NCBI GenBank assembly: GCA_020796225.1
Contig: CM036771.1
Coordinates: 30,696,703-30,760,702 of the forward strand
Length of the DNA: 64,000 nt
Reading direction: 5' to 3'
DNA from: Arion vulgaris
Lineage: Eukaryota; Mollusca; Gastropoda; Stylommatophora; Arionidae
Below, piece after piece: positions 33,165 to 43,208 of the stretch. A program made the translations under genes and the position numbers. The stretch's first letter is position 1. The number at the start of each line of letters is the position of its first letter. A model generated the notes under the pieces. The model saw only the letters and a list, made by a program, of their open reading frames with translations, had not been told where the DNA came from and ran no database searches.

Positions 33165-33435
33165 GTTGGCTATTGAAGAGGATAACATCAAGGACAATTA
33201 AATATTTTGGACACATCAAAGGCCATGAGTATCTAGAAGATCATTTTGAGAGAATGGTTCAGGGAAGAAAAACGAGAGAATGACCTAGAAGACGATGGGT
33301 GTAAGATGTCATTGACGATCTGAGAATGATTGCTCCTGACGCAGGTCCACTTGCACAGAACATATAATTTTTCAGGACTGATGTAATGGGAGCCAAGTTC
33401 TGGAAGGGACAAGCTACTTGATGATGATGATGACA
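33165..33435 (+). pseudogene. RTE-like LINE C-terminal fragment
   Basis: Translation gives LKRITSRTIKYFGHIKGHEY, then L..HFERMVQGRKTRE, a stop, PRRRWV, DVIDDLRMIAPDAG and AKFWKGQAT, ending in a (GAT)n tail (33420-33433). The KYFGHIK...L.....M..GRK.RE.PRRRW pattern is the tail of RTE/endonuclease LINEs. It is interrupted by stops. Confidence 0.7.
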
Positions 33436-33587
33436 GTCTGATTTTCTTTTGATAAAATTTTTAATGTAGAACTTCTATGCTTTTGTGCCCTGCTTATAAT
33501 ATAGAAGAGAACAAGGAGTTTTGCAAGAACCTAGAGGAAACAACGGAATATATATATGAAGACAACTTCTGTGTTTGGGAGAGACGA

Positions 33588-33777
33588 TTGAACCAAGACA
33601 GGTATAGGCAGTATTACACAAGATAGTGAAAAATTAATTGTAAAATATTAAAATAAACAACACTCGACGTTTCGATGCTTAGAACTTTATCAAGAAACAA
33701 CATGTACACAAACAACTGAATTAACTAACATTGTTCACTATCTTATGTAATACTGCCTATACCTGTCTTTGTTCAAT
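33588..33777. mobile_element. Penelope-type terminus with 44-bp inverted arms
   Basis: The arms at 33588-33630 and 33734-33777 are near-perfect complements (ACAGGTATAGGCAGTATTAC and its complement). Between them, on the minus strand, 33665-33694 reads CTTGATAAAG, a short hairpin and ATCGAAACGTCG, the Penelope-type terminal motif. At 33800-33835 CCGCAGCCACCCAAACGATT and CTTCCGATCTGATCTGAT also occur at 59978-60020, downstream of another copy of the motif. Confidence 0.55.
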
Positions 33778-34029
33778 AGCCTATTTGCTCAGTATTACCG
33801 CAGCCACCCAAACGATTTTCTTCCGATCTGATCTGATCTAATCACCTCCGATTTGATGATTGTCATACATCGCATGTTTGGGAGAGCGGGAATAGCATAG
33901 GTGTTAGTATACTCACTTCCTAGGCGCGTGGTCCGGGAACAATTCTACAGTGGGAGAAGAATATTTTTCAGACCGAAACGATTCTCAGGTCGATCCAGAC
34001 TTAATTGGGTACGAGAAAAAGCACTGGGA

Positions 34030-34170
34030 AGTAAAGGCAGCAGGCAGTGCACGAACTCTGTAGCACCGGCGAAGGTATTCGATGTGATTTTTAAGATAGG
34101 GAAAATTTTGTATAAAATTATCTTAGTCTTTTTAATGATCTTTTCCCTGGCAGCGGTACCTGTCACTGCT
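34030..34170 (-). repeat. SINE-1-like dispersed fragment
   Basis: GTGCACGAACTCTGTAGCAC and CGGCGAAGGTATTCGATG resemble the minus-strand SINE-1 body (GCACAAACTCCGTAGCTCCT, GCAACAATCCTAGGG). The following TTTTTAAGATAGGGAAAATT and CTTTTTAATGATCTT match the right flank of the 22-bp array near 13980-14040. Confidence 0.45.
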
Positions 34171-34439
34171 TGATCTTCTTGAACAATTCCTTCTTTATTG
34201 CTAACTGTTCCGGAGTTTTTCATTTATGTATCTATAAATGGGACGGATTAACGTATAGCATAAGCGTTCACTTGTCGAGTCGGTCAAAAGATAGATATGG
34301 GTTTACTCCCATTCTCGACGTTCCACACGTGAGGAACGGAATTAGCCTCCACCCTCCTGCACACTAGGTTTAGAATTGGAAGTGACAGAAACTTCATACC
34401 CTAAGGTCTGAAAAGTCTACTGGCAATTTTATAGATTTA

Positions 34440-34960
34440 TTTTCTATGAATGATTTCACATTATTCTCAGATCTGAAAGTCCTGCAGTTTTGACATCTAC
34501 ATTTTTCTATACATTCACATCTCAAAGTTCTGCAGTTTTGACATCGGCATTTTTCTATACATTCAGATCTCAAAGTCATGCAGTTTTGACATCTACATTT
34601 TTCCATACATTCAGATCTCAAAGTCATGCAGTTTTGACATCTACATTTTTCCATACATTCAGATCTCAAAGTCATGCAGTTTTGACATCGGCATTTTTCT
34701 ATACATTCAGATCTCAAAGTCATGCAGTTTTGACATCTACATTTTTCCATACATTCAGATCTCAAAGTCATGCAGTTTTGACATCTACATTTTTCTATAC
34801 ATTCAGATCTCAAAGTCATGCAGTTTTGACATCTACATTTTTCCATACATTCAGATCTCAAAGTCATGCAGTTTTGACATCTACATTTTTCAATACATTC
34901 AGATCTCAAAGTCATGTAGTTTTGACATCTACATTTTTCCATACATTCAGATCTACAAAG
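34440..34960. repeat. 48-bp minisatellite, about 10 copies
   Basis: Units open TCAGATCTCAAAGTCATGCA and close ACATTTTTCCATACAT, with C/T and CTAC/CGGC variants. As 48 is a multiple of three, both strands have open frames (about 170-180 codons) that are not genes; the minus-strand one is Cys-rich only because of the unit. Confidence 0.95.
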
Positions 34961-34987
34961 ACGTTCTATATGTTTAACGTACTTGTA

Positions 34988-35310
34988 TTTGAGCGTCTGT
35001 AGCTTAAGCGATAGTCAGCTCGGTACCAACATTTATAGAGCAAATGATGATACGTCCGCACTCGGACAGCCGGAATCTATATCACAACCCAAGCGTACCT
35101 GGTTCAAACTGCGCGGCGGGCAAGTTTCGAAGCAAATGGGTTCCCTTGGACTTTTACGAACGATAAAAATAGATCTCACCTTTCAGAAAGCAATGGCAAA
35201 CTACTGAACGTATAAGGTATGCCTAAAAAATCGACGACTTGTTTACTGTCGTTAGTGGCTAAGTCCTGTAAAGGATATGCCACAATTTTCGCTTTCACTT
35301 GTGTTTAAAG
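34988..35310 (+). repeat. SINE-2, tRNA-derived
   Basis: The head is GAGCGTCTGTAGCTTAAGCG (A-box-like), with a roughly 50-bp insertion in the tRNA spacer (35020-35075), then AACCCAAGCGTACCTGGTTC (B-box-like GGTTCAAACTGCG) and GGCGGGCAAGTTTCGAAGCA. The body ends CCTGTAAAGGATATGCCACA, also seen at 39195 and 15660 in reverse. Confidence 0.65.
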
Positions 35311-35430
35311 GGGTCTAAAGACGAAGGATTGACTTCATTGCAAGTTTGACCTACAAGGCTCAGTCCCTCTCAGCAACAGAAATGGTACGCCAATGGTACT
35401 TGTTGGCGACAACTCTTGCAAATATATTTT
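35311..35430 (-). repeat. SINE-1 tail fragment
   Basis: GGATTGACTTCATTGCAAGT, GGCTCAGTCCCTCT and AGAAATGGTACGCCA match the 3' half of SINE-1 (compare 31590-31640). The head is missing. Confidence 0.5.
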
Positions 35431-35635
35431 TTTCATTTTGTGAATGGTTATCTCCCTTAAACTGAATTCTCTTGTTAACCTATTTATAATCGCCTACTCT
35501 GTGTAGAGATTACCCGACCCTAGCATTACAACTTGATGTTTCAGCGGCACCAGAAGTGTACAGTGATTTCGGTCATTATTGACTGCGAGACTGGAAACAC
35601 TGCATGAAATCTAAATGCTACTAAAGATGTACTTA
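35431..35635. other. No gene seen
   Basis: Short stretch without a recognisable feature; TTTCAGCGGCACCAGAAGTG may be further SINE-derived sequence. Confidence 0.3.
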
Positions 35636-35771
35636 GTATTTGCATCGATACACGAGAAGACTGCAGTCAAACGATGTACCAGGTTCTACCAGGTTCGGTG
35701 CGCTTAGTATTTGCATCGATACACGAGAAGACTGCAGTCAAACGATGTACCAGATTCTACCAGGCTCGGTG
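35636..35771. repeat. 68-bp direct duplication
   Basis: GTATTTGCATCGATACACGA through CGGTGCGC occurs twice in tandem with two or three differences. Confidence 0.9.
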
Positions 35772-35794
35772 CGCAAGCAAAGGACTGAATCACT

Positions 35795-36200
35795 ACAAAC
35801 GTCAGTAATTCGCAGCATTACATACTTCTTCGTTCCTGGGCAAGTGGGTGTGGCTGGTAAGGATATATCAGACAGACTGGTTGCTCTGCCACAGTATCAT
35901 GGGGTCATATAATGAATAGAGCTGACATTCTGAACGTTCTCATAGAGTGTGGCCGCAAAGAGGATTTCTATTGAAACCAATGCACGTCAACTGCTAGATT
36001 ACAAGAGTTTGGTTTGAAGATTGGAGTAGCCAAAATAGAACAGCTCAAAAAATATATGAGTAGGCTCACCAGTCAACATCGAACTAGTACGGTTAGTCGC
36101 TGGACGCTGTTGGAGATGGTGCCAAGAAGATCGGAGCACCAATGGAAATGTCCGGAGAGCAATGAAGAAATTCCAAATTGAAACTGAAACAATGTACCAA
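35795..36200 (+). pseudogene. LINE RNase H tail
   Basis: SITYFFVPGQVGVAGKDISD plus RLV corresponds to the end of an RNase H domain (W.PGH.G..GN..AD.LA). It is followed, across stops, by ADILNVLIECGRKEDF, TARLQEFGLKIGVA and SRWTLLEMVPRRSEHQW. The order is that of LINEs carrying RNase H. The usual His (PGH) is Gln and the Asn is Lys, so it is decayed. Confidence 0.6.
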
Positions 36201-36256
36201 AGACGAAATGCATCAAAAATAAGTAAGGTAGTGTTACAAAGTAGAAAAACAAGACG

Positions 36257-36290
36257 ATGTACCGATGTTTCGACCAAGGTCTACATAAAG
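36257..36290 (-). repeat. Penelope-type terminal motif, degenerate
   Basis: The minus strand reads TTTATGTAGACC, TT and GGTCGAAACATCGG, a variant of the GATAAAG(G)CC...GG(T/C)CGAAACGTTG hairpin. Confidence 0.45.
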
Positions 36291-36429
36291 TAAAGGATAC
36301 AGAATAAACGGAATGGATACTATTGTCCTATACAGCAGACATCAGAGACATAGTCATATGGTATGATAATTTAACGCCTAAATTACTCAAAATAAATCCA
36401 GGACTCTCCGCTAATATCCTGTTACACTA

Positions 36430-37680
36430 CTTACTTCAATATCTGATGTATGACATTTGTCCTACTTACTTTAATATCTGATGTATGACATATACCATAT
36501 TTACTTCAATATCTGATGTAAGACATATACCATACATACTTCAATATCTGATGTAAGACATATACCATACTTACTTCAATATCTGATGTAAGACATATAC
36601 CATACTTACTTCAATATCTGATGTAAGATATATACCATACTTACTTCAATATCTGATGTATGACATATACCATACTTACTTCAATATCTGATGTAAGACA
36701 TATACCATACTTACTTCAATATCTGATGTAAGACATATACCATACTTACTTCAATATCTGATGTAAGACATATACCATACTTACTTCAATATCTGATGTA
36801 TGACATATACCATACTTACTTCAATATCTGATGTAAGACATATACCATACTTACTTCAATATCTGATGTAGGACATATACCATATTTACTTCAATATCTG
36901 ATGTATGACATATACAATACTTACTTCAATATCTGATGTAAGACATATACCATACTTACTTCAATATCTGATGTATGACATATACCATACTTATTTCAAT
37001 ATCTGATGTAAGACATATACCATACTTACTTCAATATCTGATGTATGACATATACCATATTTACTTCAATATCTGATGTATGACATATACCATACTTACT
37101 TCAATATCTGATGTAAGACATATACCATACTTATTTCAATATCTGATGTAAGACATATACCATACTTACTTCAATATCTGATGTATGACATATACCATAT
37201 TTACTTCAATATCTGATGTATGACATATACCATACTTACTTCAATATCTGATGTAAGACATATACCATACTTACTTCAATATCTGATGTAAGACATATAC
37301 CATACTTACTTCAGTATCTAATGTAAGACATATACCATACTTACTTCAATATCTGATGTATGACATATACCATACTTACTTCAATATCTGATGTATGACA
37401 TATACCCTACTTACTTCAATATCTGATGTATGACATATACCCTACTTACTTCAATATCTGATGTATGACATATACCATACTTACTTCAATATCTGATGTA
37501 TGACATATACCATACTTACTCAATATCTGATGTATGACATATATCATATTTACTTCAATATTTGATGTATGACATATACCATACTTACTCAATATCTGAT
37601 GTATGACATATATCATATTTACTTCAATATCTGATGTATGACATTTGTCCTACTTACTTCAATATCTGATGTAAGATATA
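36430..37680. repeat. 35-bp minisatellite, about 36 copies
   Basis: Units open ACTTACTTCAATATCTGATG and close TA(A/T)GACATATACCAT. The main variable base is A/T in GTA(A/T)GAC. Some units read CATATTTAC or CCCTAC. It has no coding function. Confidence 0.96.
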
Positions 37681-37771
37681 TAAACAAAGTAATGTCTCGG
37701 AACTGAATTATTTTGATCATTGTAAATATCACATTGGATTGAGAGACAATCTGAGAGCATGTTTTATGTAA

Positions 37772-39028
37772 TACTAGCTGTACCCTGCGCGCGTTGCTAC
37801 GCCTCCAACAAAAAATTGAATTGAAAAGTCGATATACTGCTTCATTGCTACTAATGTCGCATCCCAGTTGATATACTGCTTCATTGCTACTAATGTCGCG
37901 TCCCAGTTGACATAATAGCCGTCCATCGCAAGCGATGATGACAACAATCTCAGACGTGTACTGTTGCACCTCTCTGGTGTGTGCGGAAGTGACTGTAGAG
38001 TCCAATCCTAGAACAGAATCCCCGACCACAGGTGGGGCATACATGTTCAAGGTTAGACATGTGCGTGTTGTGTGCTCTGTCTTTTCGCGCTGCTCGTTTT
38101 CTCTGTGACTCAACAATACGATGGTTCTCAGCTATTCGGGTTCCTCTTTTTTTGTTACAGCGCCACATTTGGCGATCTTGCGCAAGGGATTCCCAGCACG
38201 TATTGTCTATATCGAAGCATTTCAGAGACACTTTAAGAGTGTTTTGAAGCGTTTTTATGTCCACCAGCTAAACGTCTGCCCTTCAAGCTCGCCATACATC
38301 AACTGTTTTGGGATGCGTTTATCAGGCATTCGAGCAACGTGACCGGCCCATCTCAATTGGGCCTTCTGCACCAGGTGTTAACGCTTGGAATCTTTGCTCT
38401 GACATACTGCTTCATTGCTACTAATGTCACGTCCCAGTTGATATACTGCTTCATTGCTACTAATGTTGCGTCCCAGTTGACATACTGCTTCATTGCTACT
38501 AATGTCGCGTCCCAGTTGACATACTGCTTCATTGCTACTAATGTTGCGTCCCAGTTGACATACTGCTTCATTGCTACTAATGTCGCGTCCCAGTTGATAT
38601 TTCTCTTATCATGATTCGAAATGAGTAGAAATCCTATGAAGAAACAAACCTGTATTGCGTATTTTAACTACAGCTTGTTTGTAAAATTGCCTTGAAACGA
38701 TTATTTTATGCTATGAAAGAGATCGAAGTCTCCATAGTTTTAAAACATACGTCATCAAATCTTGTGTATATATTAATGTGTATACCGTAGACTTCCGGAA
38801 ACGTTCATAGCAAATTGTAAACAAACTTTGAAACTCTTGATGAAATTAGCGTGTTTTCGATTTGTTAGATTTTTTTTCGAAAAGCTTCAGCTCTACCTTT
38901 TTCAAACTATGACAGGTAGCATCCCGACATCAAATCAAACATATCCTGTAAATTTCAGCTAAATTTGTTCAGTAGTTTCCGGTCACAAACAAACAGACAA
39001 ACATTCATTTTTATATATATAGTATATG
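37772..39028. repeat. Dispersed repeat (CTAGCTGTACCC type) with 39-bp units
   Basis: It starts TACTAGCTGTACCCTGCGCG and ends TTGTTCAGTAGTTTCCGGTC, ACAAACAAACAGACAAACAT and TTTTTATATATATAG. Paired ends of this kind are widespread in invertebrate genomes on non-autonomous elements. I cannot assign its class. Near its start it carries 39-bp units (37836-37914 and 38400-38600) matching the array at 16890-17809, interrupted by a LINE insertion. Confidence 0.7.
37915..38399 (-). mobile_element. RTE-like LINE 3' fragment with C2H2 finger
   Basis: On the minus strand a 104-codon frame reads KTLQNTLKVSLKCFDID, CWESLAQDRQMWR, KRAARKDRAHNTH and then CPTCGRGFCSRIGLYSHFRT, a C2H2 zinc finger. The (F/L)..TL...LK..DID...WE.LA.DR..WR order plus a C-terminal finger is typical of one branch of RTE LINEs. 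The 7-bp TGACATA flanks both sides (37908-37914 and 38400-38406), so this 5'-truncated copy inserted into a 39-bp unit. Confidence 0.85.
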
Positions 39029-39189
39029 AAACAGGATGCGACCAGGTCGATGGTGGGAAAAAAGGACATTAAAGAAACCATGAATATAACGTTGACAGAT
39101 AATGGAGAATGTGCTATAGATCGAATGTTTTTCAGGTTGTTTGTTATGAGAGCTATGTTCCGCAAAGGACATATTTAAAACGAAAATCG

Positions 39190-39430
39190 TGGCATATCCT
39201 TTACAGGACGTAGCCATCAACCACGGTAAACGAGTCGTTGATTTTCAAGACACCACGTATACGTTCAGTAGTTTGCCATTGCTTTCAGAACAGTGAGGTA
39301 TATTTTTACCTTTTGTAAAAATCCTACGGAAACGAATTTGCTTCCAAACTTACCCACCGTGGGTTTTGTACCAGGTACGCTTGGGTTTGTGATTGAGCTC
39401 ACTACCGTTTGAGCTACAGACGCTCACAAA
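39190..39430 (-). repeat. SINE-2, tRNA-derived
   Basis: The minus strand starts GAGCGTCTGTAGCTCAAACG (A box TAGCTCAAACGG), then GTAGTGAGCTCAATCACAAA, CCCAAGCGTACCTGG, a B-box-like TACAAAACCC and GTGGGTAAGTTTGGAAGCAA. It ends near CCTGTAAAGGATATGCCA. The 48-bp array begins at its 5' head. Confidence 0.65.
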
Positions 39431-39920
39431 GGACATATTACATACTGATAAAGTGCACCACAAAAAAAGTATCCGTAAGGACATATTACATACTGATAAA
39501 GTGCACCACAAAGAAAGTATCCGTAAGGACATATTACATACTGATAAAGTGCACCACAAAGAACATTACATGATGATAAAGTGCACCACAAAGAGCATTA
39601 CATGATGATAAAGTGCACCACAAAGAAAGTATCCGTAAGGACATATTACATAATGATAAAGTGCACCACAAAGAAAGTAACCGTAAGGACATATTACATG
39701 ATGATAAAGTGCACCACAAAGAAAGTATCCGTAAGGACATATTACATAATGATAAAGTGCACCACAAAGAAAGTAACCGTAAGGACATATTACATGATGA
39801 TAAAGTGCACCACAAAGAAAGTATCCGTAAGGACATATTACATGATGATAAAGTGCACCACAAAGAACATTACATAATGATAAAGTGCACCACAAAGAAA
39901 GTATCCGTAAGGACATATTT
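39425..39920. repeat. 48-bp minisatellite, about 10 copies
   Basis: Units open AAGGACATATTACAT(A/G)(A/C)TGA and continue TAAAGTGCACCACAAAGAAA, GTATCCGT. Short units lacking the AAGTATCCGTAAGGAC part occur at 39560-39610 and 39860. Frames on both strands are open by virtue of the 48-bp period. Confidence 0.95.
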
Positions 39921-40097
39921 TACTCTTCTCTTTTTTCTATTTCGTTCGCTCTCCAACAAACATTTCTTAAGCCACTCTTTGTTGTCTGTTTAGGACTTGT
40001 ACTTCGGAGCGTGAGTTCGTTGTGGCAGTTGATACCTACAGACCTGTAAGCAAGCACATCCGGAGTCTGCATGATTTTTATTCTGGTTAACCTACCT

Positions 40098-41568
40098 ATG
40101 TCACGGGTTGAGTACACAATAAGACATAACAATAACAGCTAGACCTGTCACGGGTTGAGTACACAACAAGACATAACAATAACAGCTAGACCTAAGTCCC
40201 AGGTTGAGTACACAACAAGGCATAACAATAACAGCTAGACCTAAGTTACGGGTTGAGTACACAACAAGACATAACAATAACAGCTAGTCCTAAGTCCCAG
40301 GTTGAGTACACAACAAGGCATAACAATAACAGCTAGACCTAAGTTACGGGTTGAGTACACAACAAGACATAACAATAACAGCTAGACCTAAGTTACGGGT
40401 TGAATACACAACAAGACATAACAATAACAGCTAGACCTAAGTTACGGGTTGAGTACACAACAAGACATAACAATAACAGCTAGACCTAAGTCACGGGTTG
40501 AGTACACAACAAGACATAACAATAACAGCTAGACCTAAGTCACAGGTTGAATACACAACAAGACATAACAATAACAGCTAGACCTAAGTCACGGGTTGAG
40601 TACACAACAAGACATAACAATAACAGCTAGACCTAAGTCACGGGTTGAGTACACAACAAGACATAACAATAACAGCTAGACCTAAGTCACGGGTTGAGTA
40701 CACAACAAGACATAACAATAACAGCTAGACCTAAGTCACAGGTTGAGTACACAACAAGACATAACAATAACAACATAACCTAAGTCACTGGTTGAGTACA
40801 CAACAAGACATAACAATACCAACTAGACCTAAGTCACGGGTTGAGTACACAACAAGACATAACAATAACAGCTAGACCTAAGTCCCAGGTTGAGTACACA
40901 ACAAGGCATAACAATAACAGCTAGACCTAAGTTACGGGTTGAGTACACAACAAGACATAACAATAACAGCTAGACCTAAGTTACGGGTTGAATACACAAC
41001 AAGACATAACAATAACAGCTAGACCTAAGTTACGGGTTGAATACACAACAAGACATAACAATAACAGCTAGACCTAAGTCACGGGTTGAGTACACAACAA
41101 GACATAACAATAACAGCTAGACCTAAGTTACGGGTTGAATACACAACAAGACATAACAATAACAGCTAGACCTAAGTCACGGGTTGAGTACACAACAAGA
41201 CATAACAATAACAGCTAGACCTAAGTCACGGGTTGAGTACACAACAAGACATAACAATAACAGCTAGACCTAAGTCACGGGTTGAGTACACAACAAGACA
41301 TAACAATAACAGCTAGACCTAAGTCACGGGTTGAGTACACAACAAGACATAACAATAACAGCTAGACCTAAGTCACGGGTTGAGTACACAACAAGACATA
41401 ACAATAACAGCTAGACCTAAGTCACGGGTTGAGTACACAACAAGACATAACAATAACAGCTAGACCTAAGTCACGGGTTGAGTACACAACAAGACATAAC
41501 AATAACAGCTAGACCTAAGTCACGGGTTGAGTACAACAAAACACAAAAACAACAACATAACCTAAGAA
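40098..41568. repeat. 49-bp minisatellite, about 30 copies
   Basis: Units open TCACGGGTTGAGTACACAAC and close AACAGCTAGACCTAAG. Variants are CCCAGG, TTACGGG, GAATAC and CAAGGC, and the GGC and CCCAGG variants travel together. The array ends about 8 bp before a hAT insertion. Confidence 0.96.
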
Positions 41569-41576
41569 GCCATTAC

Positions 41577-42595
41577 CAGTGGCGTAGCTAAGGGAGCGAG
41601 GGGGCGGACCGCCCCGGTGACAGCATATGGAGGGTGACACTATGTCACCTCCAACAAAATTTTTCAGCCAGGCTAAGGTGCGAAAATAGTCTGAAAATAG
41701 AATTGTGATAAAAACCCAACCAACACAGGAAATGTGACCGTTATGACGTCACATATTTCGAATTTGAATCTATAAACCGTATAAAACAATGTTCGAAATA
41801 AATGACGACCATGGCTTTGTCGAATTATATGAAAGAACGTCGACGACAGCATAATATCAATGGAAGCTGTCGAAAGACGACAGCTTCCATTGATATTATG
41901 CTGGGCATGTACAGTCCGCAAGATGCAAGGATGTACATTTGACAAAGCAGTTGTTTACCATTTACAAACTACAATGGACATTTATGAAATTTTCGTCAAA
42001 TTTATAGGACTAAAAACAGAAAGTAAAATATAAATAAAAGAACTTTTTAAAATCTCTTTTGCTAATGGACTAAAAAGCAGGTAACTTCTCGGAGCTTGTT
42101 GAATTGTTATCTCACTACGATGTAGCCTTAAGAGAACATCTTGTCAGACTCCAGGAAAGAACAGACAGATTGTCGGATCTGGCTGTTCTGTCCATTGAAC
42201 ACGAGCTTACAAGACAAATAGATTTTGACGATGTCATTGACCTGTTTGCCACAATGAAAACAAGAAGACATTCCTTCTAGGACTATAGTGTCGAAGGACA
42301 TTCTTTTGATCTGTGCATTGCCGTGTTTTGCATTTAGATGTTCTGAAAGTGAACAGTTGCATTTTAAAAATCTTTGCATTTGAACTATTTGTTTTGTGGT
42401 ATTGGATTCGGATTTTGTCTTGGATCATACATGTAAGCAGTAACGTACCGGTCAGTAGAGTAAAGTAGAGCCTAGAGGTAGAGTATGTATGGAAATTTAG
42501 CTACACCTAACCATTCAGCATAGGGTCGTGTGGGGTCACTGGGGTGACATTTGAACGGACCGCCCCGGGTGACGTTTACTCTAGCTACGCCACTG
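41577..42595 (+). mobile_element. hAT transposon, internally deleted, 1,019 bp
   Basis: The ends are CAGTGGCGTAGCTAAGGGAG on the left and, read inward on the right, CAGTGGCGTAGCTAGAGTAA; both run on to a GGCGG(A/T)CCG block. The 8-bp target duplication GCCATTAC is perfect (41569-41576 and 42596-42603). These are diagnostic of hAT elements. The interior holds a short transposase fusion remnant and a near-palindrome around 41845-41905 (TATCAATGGAAGCTGTCG repeated in inverse). Confidence 0.95.
42074..42280 (+). pseudogene. hAT transposase: N- and C-terminal pieces fused
   Basis: A 68-codon open stretch without an ATG at its start. It begins GNFSELVELLSHYDVALREH, which in full-length hAT transposases of the zinc-finger/TTF type precedes the catalytic region. 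It passes straight into ERTDRLSDLAVLSIEHEL and IDFDDVIDLFATMKTRR, the extreme C-terminal dimerisation segment. Several hundred catalytic residues are therefore missing, which is the signature of an internal-deletion derivative mobilised in trans. Confidence 0.8.
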
Positions 42596-42835
42596 GCCAT
42601 TACTTTAGACGAGCCAGAATCACGTTATCCTTTTACCTGGCGGCCAAAGCTTCCCGGTCTATACCACTTGGTTGGCTTGTGTGTTATACTGGTTGTTAGC
42701 AGGATCATAAGAGAGACTATCCGACCACAACGTTTACTAGATTCAGTTCAAGGCGCTGTCGACTGGATTAGAGCTAGGCTCGCATTTGGCAGACTTAGGT
42801 TCAATCCTCGTAAGGACAATGATATTTTTAATTAA
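42596..42835 (+). CDS. Hypothetical C-terminal coding tail, possible host exon
   Basis: Directly after the hAT end the frame reads ITLDEPESRYPFTWRPKLPG, then a hydrophobic LYHLVGLCVILVVSRII that could span a membrane, then a basic amphipathic tail ending RFNPRKDNDIFN and TAA at 42833-42835. Codon use looks protein-like. With the hAT removed, an AG at 41565-41566 (CCTAAG) would offer a splice acceptor and the hAT would interrupt the first codons. I do not recognise the family. It could also be the end of an unknown mobile-element protein. It is partial: no upstream exon was identified. Confidence 0.35.
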   Translation, partial: AITLDEPESRYPFTWRPKLPGLYHLVGLCVILVVSRIIRETIRPQRLLDSVQGAVDWIRARLAFGRLRFNPRKDNDIFN

Positions 42836-43006
42836 AAAAGTGCCAGGCGCAGAACACACCTTGTTGATCAAATATTTACTTAAATAACGATAACAGCCTC
42901 AGGATGACTACTAAACTGCACACCAGTGCTAATTTGTAACGACTTTTTTTTATATAACAGTCTTCTTTATTCTTCTGTTCTCTAATCCTGTTCTGCCGCA
43001 CAGCTT

Positions 43007-43065
43007 CAGACACAGCTTCAGACACAGCTTCAGGCACAGCTTCAGGCACAGCTTCAGGTTAAGAA
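43007..43065. repeat. 12-bp repeat, 5 copies
   Basis: CACAGCTTCAGA/G repeated five times, just before the LINE fragment that follows. Confidence 0.9.
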
Positions 43066-43208
43066 TATATTTCTGGAGCCGACTTTTGTGTGCTTTTCAT
43101 AAACAGTTTTTGTGTTGTTTTTTTTGCGTCGCCTCCGTTATCTCTGAGGTTTACCTTTGCGTGGACGGCCTTTTGCGTTGTATTTTCTCTCTCTCTCTCT
43201 CACGATCG

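Noticed and set aside
34394..35002. Cys-rich 182-codon frame (EKCRCQNC repeats)
   Set aside because: The 48-bp unit keeps both strands open. The Cys pattern is the unit itself, with no variation expected of a real zinc or defensin-like protein.
38032..38342. Plus-strand frames over 38.03-38.34 kb
   Set aside because: They are antisense shadows of the RTE C-terminal frame with its C2H2 finger.
40098..41568. CRISPR-like regular array
   Set aside because: Units are contiguous and fully repeated with no unique spacers, in a eukaryotic context. The same holds for the other arrays.
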